Part shown: positions 1 to 8,551 of the stretch, piece after piece
Numbering within the stretch: the first letter of the stretch is position 1
Layout of the letters: each line of letters opens with the position of its first letter
NCBI GenBank assembly: GCA_944326695.1
Contig: CALVEZ010000019.1
Coordinates: forward strand, 1-64,000
Direction: 5' to 3'
Source of the DNA: Candidatus Bilophila faecipullorum
GTDB taxonomy: Bacteria; Desulfobacterota; Desulfovibrionia; Desulfovibrionales; Desulfovibrionaceae
Length of the DNA stretch: 64,000 nt
Position numbers and translations under genes: made by a program
Notes under the pieces: model-generated
Told to the model about the DNA's origin: nothing
Database searches by the model: none
Seen by the model: only the letters and a program-made list of their open reading frames with translations

Positions 1-69
1 GGGAACCTTTCTGAAGAAAGGTTCCCCCTCCCTTCCCCAAACCCCATCCCTCTCCCTCCCAAGACTTTT
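1..69. repeat. Partial copy of a G/C-rich palindromic intergenic repeat
   Basis: The window opens inside an inverted repeat (ACCTTTCT / AGAAAGGT around a GA centre) followed by a pyrimidine-rich tail ending in CCCAAGACTTTT. The same layout, palindrome plus C-rich tail plus CCCAAGACTTT, recurs at 57217-57302, and a reverse-strand version lies at 1055-1138. The left arm is cut by the window edge. The rest of the sequence up to the first gene at 284 holds no further gene that I can support. Confidence 0.75.
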
Positions 70-283
70 ACCCTTATCGAATCCCTTATCCGCACTGTTC
101 CGTGCTTCCGTGGTTGGTCGTTGTTCAGGTGTTGAGCAGAGAGCCCTGATGAGGAACTATACACGGCAAGTCAAAAAGGACTTCGGGAGGGTTTGCCAGA
201 AGAAAGGCAACTTGCTAGAACGGGCAAGGCGGAACTTTTCCCGCCTCCTTTGTTTTCGACTTCTTACCTCCACGAGGCAAAAG

Positions 284-850
284 ATGAATACAGCTCTCGT
301 CATCATCGACATGCAAAACGACTTTGTCTTGCCCGGCGCGCCGTTGTGCGTCAAAGGCGCGCAGGCTACCGTGCCGACCATCCGCGAACTGCTTGATCGT
401 GCCCGTGCCGAGGGCTGGCATGTGATCCATGTCGTGCGCGAGCACCGCCGGGACGGGAGCGACGTGGAGGCGGGGCGGGCCTGCCTGTTCACGGAAGGCC
501 CCGGCATCTGCGTTCCCGGCACGGAGGGCGCGCGCGTTGTGCAGGAGCTTTCCCCTCTCCCCGATGAAATCATCCTCCGCAAACGCCGTTTCAGCGCCTT
601 CTTCCATACCGAGCTCGACATGCTCCTGCGCCGCCTGCGCGTCGAGACGCTCCTCATCACGGGAACCCAGTATCCCAACTGCGTGCGGGGGACAGCCGTC
701 GACGCCATGAGCCTCGACTACCGCCCCATCGTAGTGACGGACGCCTGTTCCGCCCAAACCGAAGAGGTCGCGGCCTCCAACATCCGCGACATGAAAAACA
801 TGGGTATCCCCTGCGTCCCCTTGGCGGAACTGGCCTCCGTGCTGTCCTGA
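284..850 (+). CDS. Isochorismatase-family cysteine hydrolase
   Basis: A 188-residue alpha/beta hydrolase of the isochorismatase/nicotinamidase superfamily, which hydrolyses amide or enol-ether bonds in small molecules. The opening ALVIIDMQNDF carries the catalytic Asp (D9). A Lys in the EIILRKRRFSAF segment (about residue 100) and the nucleophilic Cys in YPNCVRGTA (C133) complete the triad. The start at 284 is preferred over an upstream in-frame GTG because GAGG lies at 274-277 and the family N-terminus begins exactly there. The length fits the family. The substrate is not predictable: nicotinamidase and ureidoacrylate- or isochorismatase-like enzymes share this triad. It is a single gene, followed by a 309 bp gap before prmC. 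Confidence 0.88.
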   Translation: MNTALVIIDMQNDFVLPGAPLCVKGAQATVPTIRELLDRARAEGWHVIHVVREHRRDGSDVEAGRACLFTEGPGICVPGTEGARVVQELSPLPDEIILRKRRFSAFFHTELDMLLRRLRVETLLITGTQYPNCVRGTAVDAMSLDYRPIVVTDACSAQTEEVAASNIRDMKNMGIPCVPLAELASVLS

Positions 851-1159
851 CGCCGAACCGTCCGTTAGAGTGCGCCACGGCAGACCGGGCGTTCCGGCTC
901 TGCCGTGGCCTGCGAACATCCCTCCGGCATTCGATAAGACATCTTTTCGCCAGCCGTGAGGCTCTACGCAGCCCACACGTCCCCGGACGGCTTCCATACC
1001 GTACCCATCCTCACTCAAACAGAACTCCCTCCGCGCAGCCTCTCCACCAGTCGAACGTCTTTGGGGGATGAGGGGAGGGGGTGTGGGGGAGGGGAGAAGG
1101 GACCTTTCTCCAGAAAGGCCCCTTCTCCCCTCCCCCGCCGTATACCCAAAGGATCGCCC
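851..1159. other. Gap between cysteine hydrolase and prmC
   Basis: 309 bp without a gene. Its second half is filled by a G-rich palindromic repeat (1055-1138), with the prmC ribosome-binding site just after it. The reading frame of prmC stays open through this repeat, but its translation there is low-complexity and is not part of the protein. Confidence 0.7.
1055..1138 (-). repeat. G-rich palindromic repeat, reverse copy, upstream of prmC
   Basis: Two 25-base arms (1085-1109 and 1112-1136) match as an inverted repeat with a single mismatch around a two-base centre. The flank toward lower coordinates is a further G-rich tract ending at GTCTTTGGGGG, which is the reverse complement of the tail seen in the other copies. 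On the plus strand the G-runs of 5, 4, 5, 5, 4 and 3 with short loops make a strong G-quadruplex candidate about 60-100 bases in front of prmC. Confidence 0.75.
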
Positions 1160-2083
1160 ATGCTCGAAACGTCCCGCGCCGAATGGGTCCGCGAAGCGAC
1201 CCGCACCCTGACCGAAGCCGCCGTAGACTCGCCACGCCTTTCGGCTGAACTCATCCTCCGCCACGTCTGCGGCATCAGCCGGGTGGAACTCGCCACACGG
1301 CCGGAAACGCCGTTGACGGCGGAGCAGCTTTCCCGCATGAGCGGCCTTTTACGCCGCCGCGCCGAAGGCGAGCCCGCCGCCTATCTTATCGGTCAGCGTG
1401 AATTTTATGGCCGCGACTTCCGGGTGACGCCCGCGACGCTCATCCCCCGCCCCGAAACCGAACTCCTTATTGAAACGGCCCTCAAAAGCTGTCAGGGGGC
1501 CGTGCGTTTCGCGGACTTGGGCACGGGCAGCGGCTGCATTGCCGTCACCCTCTGCGCCGAGCGCCCCGAGTGGCGCGGGATCATGGCTGATCTTTCCGGC
1601 CGCGCGCTGGCCGTCGCCTGCCAGAATGCCGCACGCCACAAGGTACGGGAGAGGCTCCTGCCCGTCCGTGCCGATTTCACCCGGCCCCTCCTCCGCCCGG
1701 CTTCTCTGGACCTGCTCGTCAGCAACCCGCCGTATGTGGGACAAAGGGAGTATGAGGGCCTCTCGGCGGAAGTCCGGGATTTCGAGCCGGTCACGGCGCT
1801 CGTACCGGGCTTCGTGGACTCGGACAAAATCCCCGGCCACCATCATCATGGGCCCGCGCCAGGCCCCGACACGGAACCCGAGGGACTCGAACACCTTGAG
1901 GCCGTAGCCGGGGAAGCCTTCACCGCCCTTAAACCCGGGGGGCTGCTGCTTATGGAACACGGCTGGAAGCAAGGCAGCGCTCTCAAAGTGTTGCTGGAAA
2001 GTCACACATGGGAAAATGTTGTTATTTATCAAGACTTAGCAGGGCGGGATCGTCTGGTGAGCGCCCGCAGGCCCGCGTCATAG
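1160..2083 (+). CDS. prmC: Peptide chain release factor N5-glutamine methyltransferase
   Basis: PrmC (HemK) methylates the Gln of the GGQ motif in release factors RF1 and RF2. The 307-residue protein has the helical N-terminal domain, then IPRPETE (95-101), the SAM-binding DLGTGSG (119-125), and the catalytic NPPY (189-192) followed by the family EYEGLSAEVRDFEP segment. The ATG at 1160 follows AAAGGA at 1148-1153. The open frame extends upstream to 956 but only through repeat DNA. An oddity is a Pro/His-rich insertion (about residues 220-241, with four consecutive His at 227-230) just before the conserved GLEHLEAV helix. No prfA lies in front of it within the window. It is followed by lpxC after 131 bp. 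Confidence 0.95.
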   Translation: MLETSRAEWVREATRTLTEAAVDSPRLSAELILRHVCGISRVELATRPETPLTAEQLSRMSGLLRRRAEGEPAAYLIGQREFYGRDFRVTPATLIPRPETELLIETALKSCQGAVRFADLGTGSGCIAVTLCAERPEWRGIMADLSGRALAVACQNAARHKVRERLLPVRADFTRPLLRPASLDLLVSNPPYVGQREYEGLSAEVRDFEPVTALVPGFVDSDKIPGHHHHGPAPGPDTEPEGLEHLEAVAGEAFTALKPGGLLLMEHGWKQGSALKVLLESHTWENVVIYQDLAGRDRLVSARRPAS

Positions 2084-2214
2084 GAGCCACAGTGTTGCGC
2101 AAAAGACACGATGGCTTTTTCGCCACAATGCTCTTTTTTACCTGATATACAAGGGTGATAGGAATAAAAAAGACTTTGGCCCGCTTTTTGCTATAAGAAC
2201 GGCGGAGGGATTTC

Positions 2215-3132
2215 ATGAACCAGACCACCATTCAACGCGTCGTTACCTGCTCCGGCATTGGCCTTCACAGCGGCAAGAAGGTCTATCTTGCCCTGCGTCC
2301 CGCTTCCGCCAATACGGGTATCATCTTTGACATCCATACGCAGGATGGCATCCGTCGCGTGAGTCCCACACCCAAAGCCGTTATGACCACCGCTCTGGCC
2401 ACCACTCTCGGCACGGCGGACGCTACCGTATCCACGGTGGAGCACCTGCTGGCCTCCGTGCTGGGCCTTGGCATCGACAACCTGATTGTCAGCGTGGAAG
2501 GCGGCGAAATCCCGATTATGGACGGTTCCGCCGCGGCCTTCGTCAAGCTCTTCGCTGAAGCGGGCATCCGCCGGCTGAACGCCCCGCGCAAGGTCATGCG
2601 CGTCAGCCGCCCCACGGAACTGCACGACGGCATAAAGCATATCCGGGCCCTCCCCTATGCGGGATTCCGCGTCGACTATACCATCGACTTTCCTCATCCG
2701 GCCATCGGACGCCAGCAGATGAGCATGGAAGTCACCCCCGAAACCTTCGCCCGCGTCGCCAACGCCCGCACATTCGGCTTTTTCAAGGATGTTGAATACC
2801 TGCATAGCCACGGTCTCGCCCGCGGCGGCTCGCTCGAAAGCGTGGTCGTGCTTGACGACAAGGGCGTGATGAATCCCGAAGGGCTGCGTTACCGGGACGA
2901 GTTCGTCCGTCACAAGGTATTGGACTTCATCGGGGATATGGCCATGCTCGGCCTGCCCATTCAGGGCCACTTCGATGTCTGCTGCTCGGGGCATCAGCTC
3001 AACAACGCTTTCCTCCGCAAGGCGGAAGAGGAACGGGTGCTTCAGCTCATCGATCTTTCCCTCGAAGAGGCGCGCACCCGCAAGCCCCGTGAGAAGGTTC
3101 CCGCCTACGAAGGCTCGCTGGCTCTGGCCTGA
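2215..3132 (+). CDS. lpxC: UDP-3-O-acyl-N-acetylglucosamine deacetylase
   Basis: LpxC is the Zn-dependent enzyme of the first committed step of lipid A synthesis, acting in the cytoplasm on UDP-3-O-acyl-GlcNAc. The 305-residue length is normal. The metal and catalytic residues are all recognisable: E76-H77 in STVEHLLASV, H233 and D237 in VRHKVLDFIGD, and H260 in SGHQLNNAF. The substrate-contact Thr is in ARTFGF (T186). The start is supported by GGAGGG at 2203-2208. It is separated from lpxB, which lies at 56 kb. The 131 bp upstream carries a sigma-54-like sequence (TGGCCCG-N4-TTGCT, 2177-2192), but its position would leave only a 12-base leader, so I do not call it a promoter. Confidence 0.97.
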   Translation: MNQTTIQRVVTCSGIGLHSGKKVYLALRPASANTGIIFDIHTQDGIRRVSPTPKAVMTTALATTLGTADATVSTVEHLLASVLGLGIDNLIVSVEGGEIPIMDGSAAAFVKLFAEAGIRRLNAPRKVMRVSRPTELHDGIKHIRALPYAGFRVDYTIDFPHPAIGRQQMSMEVTPETFARVANARTFGFFKDVEYLHSHGLARGGSLESVVVLDDKGVMNPEGLRYRDEFVRHKVLDFIGDMAMLGLPIQGHFDVCCSGHQLNNAFLRKAEEERVLQLIDLSLEEARTRKPREKVPAYEGSLALA

Positions 3133-3159
3133 GCCGCCTTTCTCCACATGCAAGACAAG

Positions 3160-3196
3160 GGACGCCTGACGGAATCGCCGCAGGCGTCCTTTTTGT
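3160..3196 (+). terminator. Rho-independent terminator of lpxC
   Basis: The stem GGACGCCTG / CAGGCGTCC (3160-3168 with 3181-3189) is perfect and is followed by a T5 run. It lies 28 bases after the lpxC stop codon. Confidence 0.9.
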
Positions 3197-3683
3197 TGGA
3201 TCGCGTATCCTCCCTCGACGGGGGCAAAAACCTTGCATAACGAGAAGGGGCCGTTTTCCAGACCATCCGGCACGAGAAAAGGTTCGTGCCCTTCCTCCTG
3301 TTGGCCGATCCCTTGCCCTGTCTGCAGGCCGAGGATACGGCGGGACGTTGAGCCTTTGCCTTTTGCCGAAGCCGAAGGAGTCTCCTTACTGCCAAGGAGT
3401 CTTCTTGCTGACGCTGTGGGAAGACGATTACGCCCCGCCCGGAACAGGGCTCATCAAGACGTTGGAAAAGGCGAAAAGCATTACCCAGCATAATCAGGAA
3501 GGCTTCGCCGGGTTTCGCCGCCTTACTCTGGACTACGGGCGGAACCTTTCAGGGCAACGATTTCCTGCGGCAATCGTGTCCTGCTGGGACGAAGAACCTG
3601 CCGTCAAAAGCTCCTGACGCACCCGGCTGGCGGAGATGGCGTATCGGAAAACGCCGCCTCTCCAAAGCCTGCGTTCCACCACG
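3197..3683. other. Gene-free gap after lpxC
   Basis: No convincing gene. A plus-strand frame of 89 codons (3348-3617) has a moderately natural composition in its middle part but starts at TTG, lacks a ribosome-binding site and resembles nothing I know. It could be a remnant. The right edge is the minus-strand terminator of the heme-binding-like gene. Confidence 0.5.
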
Positions 3684-3714
3684 AAAAAAGCGCACCCGGG
3701 GAACGGATGCGCTT
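3684..3714 (-). terminator. Terminator for the HbpS-like gene
   Basis: The stem AAGCGCA (3688-3694) / TGCGCTT (3708-3714) is followed on the minus strand by a short T tract (the A-run at 3684-3689). It lies about 60 bases past the stop codon at 3776. Confidence 0.75.
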
Positions 3715-3775
3715 GGCTCGCTCAGGGAAAGGGTTTTCCCCTTCCCTGTGAACAACGTTTGAAGAGGACGCCGAT

Positions 3776-4285
3776 CTACTTGGCGGACATGAGCTTGTCC
3801 ATGGTAGCCACGCCAGCCTTGGCGACGTTGGTGTCTTCCGCCACGGAACCGCCGCTCACGCCGATGGCGCCGACAATGACGCCGTCCTTGTTCTTGAGCA
3901 GCTCGCCGCCGCCGAAGATGACCAGCCCGTTGTTGGTGACTTCAATGCCGAAGAGTTCCTGACCCGGCTGCGCGGCGGCACCGAGGGTGGAGGTGGGCAT
4001 GTTGAAGAGGCGGGCGGTGCGGGCCTTGCCGATGGAAATGTCGATGCTGCCGAGGAAAGCGCCGTCCATGCGCGTAAAGGCCTTCAGGTTGCCTCCGGCA
4101 TCCACGATGGCGATGTTCATGGGCACACCCTGCTCTTTGGCCTTGGCCAAAGCGCCCTTGACGACCGCATCGGCCTGTTCCTGTGTGATGTCGCCGGGAA
4201 GCTGGAGTTTGCTCACGTCCACGGCGGCGAAGGCGGTAAAGGAAAAGGCCAGAACCATCAAGGCGGACAACAATACACGACGCAT
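3776..4285 (-). CDS. Secreted GlcG/HbpS-family (DUF336) heme-binding-like protein
   Basis: A 169-residue protein with a clear Sec signal peptide (MRRVLLSALMVLAFSFTAFA, cleavage near residue 20) and one HbpS/GlcG domain. Family signs are the NIAIVDAGGNLKAFTRMDGA strand-loop, a GSIDISIGKARTA helix, and the Gly-rich IGVSGGSVAEDTNVAKAG C-terminal loop. Family members bind heme or cobalamin-like cofactors or act as small accessory proteins; the ligand here is unknown. The start at 4285 is chosen because GGAGG stands 8 bases upstream and the signal peptide begins there, although the frame is open further upstream. The gene is divergent from mutL, with 129 bp between the starts. Confidence 0.85.
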   Translation of the reverse strand: MRRVLLSALMVLAFSFTAFAAVDVSKLQLPGDITQEQADAVVKGALAKAKEQGVPMNIAIVDAGGNLKAFTRMDGAFLGSIDISIGKARTARLFNMPTSTLGAAAQPGQELFGIEVTNNGLVIFGGGELLKNKDGVIVGAIGVSGGSVAEDTNVAKAGVATMDKLMSAK

Positions 4286-4414
4286 GGAAAACCTCCCACT
4301 GTTGCGGCTGCGCGCGGGCTTGCCCGCAGCCTCCCGTTCGCGCGCGAAACAACGCGCCTTTTGTCCTGAATGTATCCCCTTGCGCCTTTTTCCGCAAGAC
4401 ACTACTATTGAGAA

Positions 4415-6415
4415 ATGAACAAAACAGCCCCTCATGACGGCCCCTTGTCCCAGCGTAACGGCATCCGCCTCCTCTCACCCGAACTGCGCAACCAGATCGC
4501 GGCGGGCGAGGTGGTGGAACGGCCCGCCAGCGTGGTCAAGGAGCTTGTGGAAAACAGTCTCGACGCCGGGGCCACGCTGGTGGAGATCACGCTTGAAAAC
4601 GGCGGCCAGAGCCTCATCCGCGTGCGCGACAACGGGGGCGGCATCCCGGCGGCGGAACTCGAACTCGCCGTCACCCGCCACGCCACCAGCAAGATCACCA
4701 GCATGGACGATCTGTGGCATATTCATTCCTTCGGCTTCCGGGGCGAAGCCCTGCCGAGCATCGCCTCGGTATCGAGCTTCCGCATGGAATCGGCCTTTCA
4801 GACCGCCCCCGACCAAGCGCCCGAAGCGGCCTTCATCCAGATGGATCACGGCGTGCTCTCGCAGCAGGGGCCGAGCGGCCTGCACAAGGGAACCGTGGTC
4901 GAGGTGCGCGACCTCTTCGCTTCCGTACCCGCCCGGCTCAAGTTCCTCAAGGCCCCGGCCACCGAACTGAAACGCGCGCAGGAACTGCTTATCAGGCTGG
5001 CGCTCATCCATACTGAAGTGGGCTTCGTCTTCCTCGCGGGCACGCGCGAAGTGTTGCGCCTCCCCGCCGGGCAATCCCTTCTCGAACGCCTTTCGATCAT
5101 CTGGCCCGAAGCGGTGACGGAAACCCTCCTGCCCTTCGACCGCACTACCAACGGCCTCCGCGTGCACGGCCTCACCTCCCCCCCCGGGCAGGCGCAGCCG
5201 CGCGGCGACCGGATGCTGCTCTACGTCAACGGCCGGGCGGTCAATGACAAGCTGATCCTGCGGGCCGTACGCGAAGCCTACAAGGGCCGCCTCCTCTCCA
5301 AAGAATACCCGCAGATCATCCTCTTCATGGAGCTTCCGCCCGAAGAGGTGGATGTGAACGTGCACCCGGCCAAGACCGAAGTGCGCTTCCGCGACGAGCG
5401 CCCGGTTTTCGGGGCGGTCCTGCACGCCGTTGAAGAGGCCGTCCTGCGCGACTTGCCCGCTGCGACGGAAGAAGCCCCCGCCCCGGAAAAGGCACCTTTT
5501 CAGCCCAAACCGCTCGGCTTCTGGGGAGAAGCCGACCGCGAGCGCATCATGCGCCCGGAAAGCCGCCCTTCCGCCCCGACGGAAACGGAATACCCCATCC
5601 CGCCTGCGCCCGACCCTGAGCCGCAGCCCGAACCTTCCGCCCTCTATGGAGACGCTGGCCTGCCTTGGGACGCTGTGCCTGATGAGCCCCCGTCTTCCTC
5701 GCTGCATGAGGCCGCACGGTCTTTCCAGCCCGAACGCGCCCCCACGCCTCAGGCGACGGAGGCGGTCCCGGCACGGATGCCCGAGCCCGTGCAGCCGCAG
5801 CAACCGCCCATTGAACGGCTGGAAGAAGGGCACGTACGCGTCGGGCCCTACGTCTACATGGGACAGATCGGCGGAACCTATCTCGTGCTGCGCGATACGC
5901 GCAACAGCCGGGAAAACGCTTCCCTGCTCATCCTCGACCAGCACGCGGCCCACGAGCGCGTCCTCATCTCCCGCCTTCAGGCCGGAGGCTTTTCAGGCAT
6001 GTCCCAGCCGCTGGTCCTGCCCCTCGAATACACCCTGCACCCCGCCGAACGCGAACGGCTGGAAGAATTCCACGACTCCCTGACCGCGCTCGGTTTCACC
6101 CTGGCCTTGCGGGATCAGGGCACCTGCGCGGTGCTGGAAGTACGCGCCGTGCCGCCGCTGCTCGAACGGGCCGCCGCCGGTGAATTCATCCGCGAAGTGC
6201 TCGCCGGACGCAAGGAGGATTTGCACTCGCTGTGGGCTACGATGGCGTGCAAGGCCGCGATCAAGGCGGGCGACACGCTGGCCCCGGATGAGGCCGTCAA
6301 CCTCATCGCCCAGTGGCTCGTTACCGAAGATCGCCAGTTCTGCCCGCACGGGCGGCCCTGCGTCCTTCAATGGGGAACCGCCGATCTTGACCGCATGTTC
6401 AAACGCAACGGCTGA
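4415..6415 (+). CDS. mutL: DNA mismatch repair protein MutL
   Basis: MutL couples mismatch recognition by MutS to strand removal. The 666-residue protein shows the N-terminal GHKL ATPase: LRNQIAAGEVVERPASVVKE, ENSLDAGAT, VRDNGGGI and the SFGFRGEAL lid. A Pro/Glu-rich linker covers roughly residues 340-465, and a C-terminal dimerisation domain follows. The C-terminal part has DQHAAHER, an ACKAAIKAGD segment and CPHGRPCVLQW, the metal-site motifs of endonuclease-type MutL. The second Glu of the DQHA-x2-E-x4-E motif appears to be Ser. The start is the only sensible ATG before the ATPase domain; its ribosome-binding site is weak. No mutS is in the window. Confidence 0.96.
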   Translation: MNKTAPHDGPLSQRNGIRLLSPELRNQIAAGEVVERPASVVKELVENSLDAGATLVEITLENGGQSLIRVRDNGGGIPAAELELAVTRHATSKITSMDDLWHIHSFGFRGEALPSIASVSSFRMESAFQTAPDQAPEAAFIQMDHGVLSQQGPSGLHKGTVVEVRDLFASVPARLKFLKAPATELKRAQELLIRLALIHTEVGFVFLAGTREVLRLPAGQSLLERLSIIWPEAVTETLLPFDRTTNGLRVHGLTSPPGQAQPRGDRMLLYVNGRAVNDKLILRAVREAYKGRLLSKEYPQIILFMELPPEEVDVNVHPAKTEVRFRDERPVFGAVLHAVEEAVLRDLPAATEEAPAPEKAPFQPKPLGFWGEADRERIMRPESRPSAPTETEYPIPPAPDPEPQPEPSALYGDAGLPWDAVPDEPPSSSLHEAARSFQPERAPTPQATEAVPARMPEPVQPQQPPIERLEEGHVRVGPYVYMGQIGGTYLVLRDTRNSRENASLLILDQHAAHERVLISRLQAGGFSGMSQPLVLPLEYTLHPAERERLEEFHDSLTALGFTLALRDQGTCAVLEVRAVPPLLERAAAGEFIREVLAGRKEDLHSLWATMACKAAIKAGDTLAPDEAVNLIAQWLVTEDRQFCPHGRPCVLQWGTADLDRMFKRNG

Positions 6416-7057
6416 GGCCAAGGAAAAACAAGAGGCTGAACGGACCGGGAACGCAGCGATATGGGCAGGGCGGCACGCTTACCCGCCAGTCCCTCTTCCC
6501 GGCACGGTGAAACGCGCCGGGGAAGGCCGCAAAGCACAACAAGGCTCAGCCCCTCAGAAAAGGCCGTCCGCAACAAGTCGTTTTTTCACAGGGCAAGGGA
6601 AGGCGGAAGCATAGCGGAGTTTCGGGGAGATGGCCTTTTCCCTTGCCACGTGACCCGTAGAAAAGGCTCGGTGACAGCAGGGAAAGAGGCGGCCCGGCAG
6701 CAGGCGCTTTCAGGAGGGCCGAAGGACACGGCGCGCACCAAACACGTCTGTACGCGGCTGCCTCCCGAAGCGGATCAGAACGGAAAGGAATCCCTGCCCC
6801 GAAAGGCCCGGCTGCACACCGCCAAAAAAGACGCTTCCGGCTCAGGCCGAAAGCGTCTTTTTCGTGTGGCTCTGTCAGAAGCAATGATTGACCGTTTTTT
6901 AGCGCCCCGGAATTTCAGAGGTTTTCAAGCTGTTGAGGCAAGAGGCTTCACAATGCGAAAACTCCCGTCCGCATTCTTCTGAAATCACAGAGGAAATACA
7001 TCAATCGACTGCTATGACAGAGCCTTTCTTTTGTATAGGGGAAAAAGCGTCCTCGGC
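6416..7057. other. Gene-free gap between mutL and the DUF4139 gene
   Basis: 642 bp with no supportable gene. A 173-codon frame (6461-6982) is Arg/Ser-rich noise without a ribosome-binding site. The gap contains an imperfect inverted repeat (GGCAAGGGA-AGGC at 6592-6604 against GGCCTTTTCCCTTGCC at 6632-6647) and a bidirectional terminator at 6824-6862. Confidence 0.6.
6824..6862. terminator. Bidirectional terminator between convergent genes
   Basis: The hairpin GACGCTTCCGGC / GCCGAAAGCGTC (6830-6857) is flanked by A6 on the left and T5 on the right, so it can end transcripts from mutL and from the minus-strand DUF4139 gene. Confidence 0.8.
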
Positions 7058-8551
7058 CTAGCGACCTTCCACCAGCGGCGTGTCTTGAGGTGCGGAGGCT
7101 TCGACGGTGTAGCTGATGACACGCTTGCCGGAGGCGGGCACCTCAAGGTTCCATGTGTTCACATGGTCCTTGACCACGGGTGCGGGCTCGGCGCTGACCT
7201 TGACCTCAATGGCCTTATCCCCCACCTGCGGGGCGGGGTCTTCCACCCGGACCACAACGGGCTTCGTATGACCGTTGGTCACCTCAATCTCCCACTTCCA
7301 CAGACGGGTCTGCCGCTTACCCACAAAGCCCTTGCTGCCGCTCTGCCGCACATCCTGCTTCATCTCCACGCGCACGCGGCTGTCCGTGCCGAAAGAAATA
7401 TCGGCCTTCTTGCCCCGCAGCGAAAACATCGAAGCCCCGACCGGGGTCCCGTCCACCAGATACTGCGCCTCGCCAGACGGGAAATCCACGTCCTCGGGCA
7501 AACGGACCTCAGCCATGAGCCACACGGCCCGCTGGCCGTAACCGGGCCGGGCCAGACGTACAAAGTCGGCCTTCCACTCGCCTTGCGCCAGTTCGAGGCG
7601 CACGGGCTTTCCGGTGGGCACGTCACGCGTTCCCAAATCCCACGCCGTAAAGGTAGCCTCTTCGCGCGGCGCGAGATTGGGCGCGGCCTTCCTCGCCTCG
7701 GCCAGGACCGGAGCGGCAGCCATAGGCGCGGCCATGTCCATCTGGCGGGGCTGCACCTTCCACAGGCTCAGCTTCCACGGGGGAAGCGGCGCCGGGGTCA
7801 TGCCCTGCTGCGGATTGACGGAGGCCAACGTAAGCCGGACCCCCTTCCAGTCCTGACCGCTCCCCTGCCGGATTTCCGCTTCCTGCACAAAGCGCACGAG
7901 GCCCTTTTCCGGTTCCGCGTCCAGACGGTATACGGGCTCCCAGCCGCACTTGTCCTGCGCGTAGGCGTAGCGGACCAGCACGCTCCCGCCGTCCGCGCTG
8001 ACCCGGGCGATCACCCGCCTGCCTGCGGCATCCGCACCGGTGCGCTCCACTTCCTGCTCAAGGCGCAGCACCTCTTCCCGGGCCTTTTCGACCTGCGGCC
8101 TCAAGGCGTTCAGACGCACGTACAAATCTTTTACGCGGGCGGCAACGGCGGCGTCCAGCTTTTCCAGTTCCTCAACCGTGGCCTGCTGCGTCAGCCCGCC
8201 TTTCGTCCACAGGTCAAGACGGCTCTGGGCCGCAGCCTGCTCCCCTTCCAGCGCCGCGGCCTCTGCCCGGGCCCTCTGCAAGCGTTCCCGCAAGGCCGCG
8301 AGGGAGGCGTTGTCCGGCAGGGTTTCAGGCCGCTCCTCCTGACTGATCACCGTCCCACCGTCCACGGCGATACGCAGATCGCGCGTATCCACAGGGAGCA
8401 GGAAGGAAATTTCACCGTTGCTGACGGGCAGGGTTTCCTCAACCCGCACCTGCGCCCCCGAAGGATAGAGGACGACCTCCGTCTCCGCCAGCGCCGAAGC
8501 GTTCGGGAGACACCACAGGGCCACAGCCAGCAACATTGCATATTTTCGCAT
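7058..8551 (-). CDS. DUF4139 domain-containing secreted protein
   Basis: A 497-residue exported protein with a signal peptide (MRKYAMLLAVALWCLPNASA, cleaved before AETEV). It opens with a short beta-rich N-terminal domain (EVVLYPSGAQVRVEETLPV). A long coiled coil follows (about residues 90-190, rich in Ala/Glu/Arg/Leu), then the DUF4139 beta domain (from about residue 200, for example WEPVYRLDAEPEKGLVRFVQEAEIRQGSGQDWKGVRLTLAS) running to the end. This matches the MuiA-like family, whose biochemical role is not known; the cell envelope is the likely location. The start at 8551 is preferred because the signal peptide begins there and AGGTGAG overlaps its upstream region. It is a single gene. 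Confidence 0.82.
   Translation of the reverse strand: MRKYAMLLAVALWCLPNASALAETEVVLYPSGAQVRVEETLPVSNGEISFLLPVDTRDLRIAVDGGTVISQEERPETLPDNASLAALRERLQRARAEAAALEGEQAAAQSRLDLWTKGGLTQQATVEELEKLDAAVAARVKDLYVRLNALRPQVEKAREEVLRLEQEVERTGADAAGRRVIARVSADGGSVLVRYAYAQDKCGWEPVYRLDAEPEKGLVRFVQEAEIRQGSGQDWKGVRLTLASVNPQQGMTPAPLPPWKLSLWKVQPRQMDMAAPMAAAPVLAEARKAAPNLAPREEATFTAWDLGTRDVPTGKPVRLELAQGEWKADFVRLARPGYGQRAVWLMAEVRLPEDVDFPSGEAQYLVDGTPVGASMFSLRGKKADISFGTDSRVRVEMKQDVRQSGSKGFVGKRQTRLWKWEIEVTNGHTKPVVVRVEDPAPQVGDKAIEVKVSAEPAPVVKDHVNTWNLEVPASGKRVISYTVEASAPQDTPLVEGR

Noticed and set aside
3348-3617. 89-codon frame after lpxC
   Set aside because: TTG start without a ribosome-binding site, overlapped by other frames, and no recognisable family. 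Kept only as a note in the gap entry.
6461-6982. 173-codon open frame after mutL
   Set aside because: Arg/Ser/Lys-rich, no ribosome-binding site, crosses a bidirectional terminator hairpin, and resembles nothing known.
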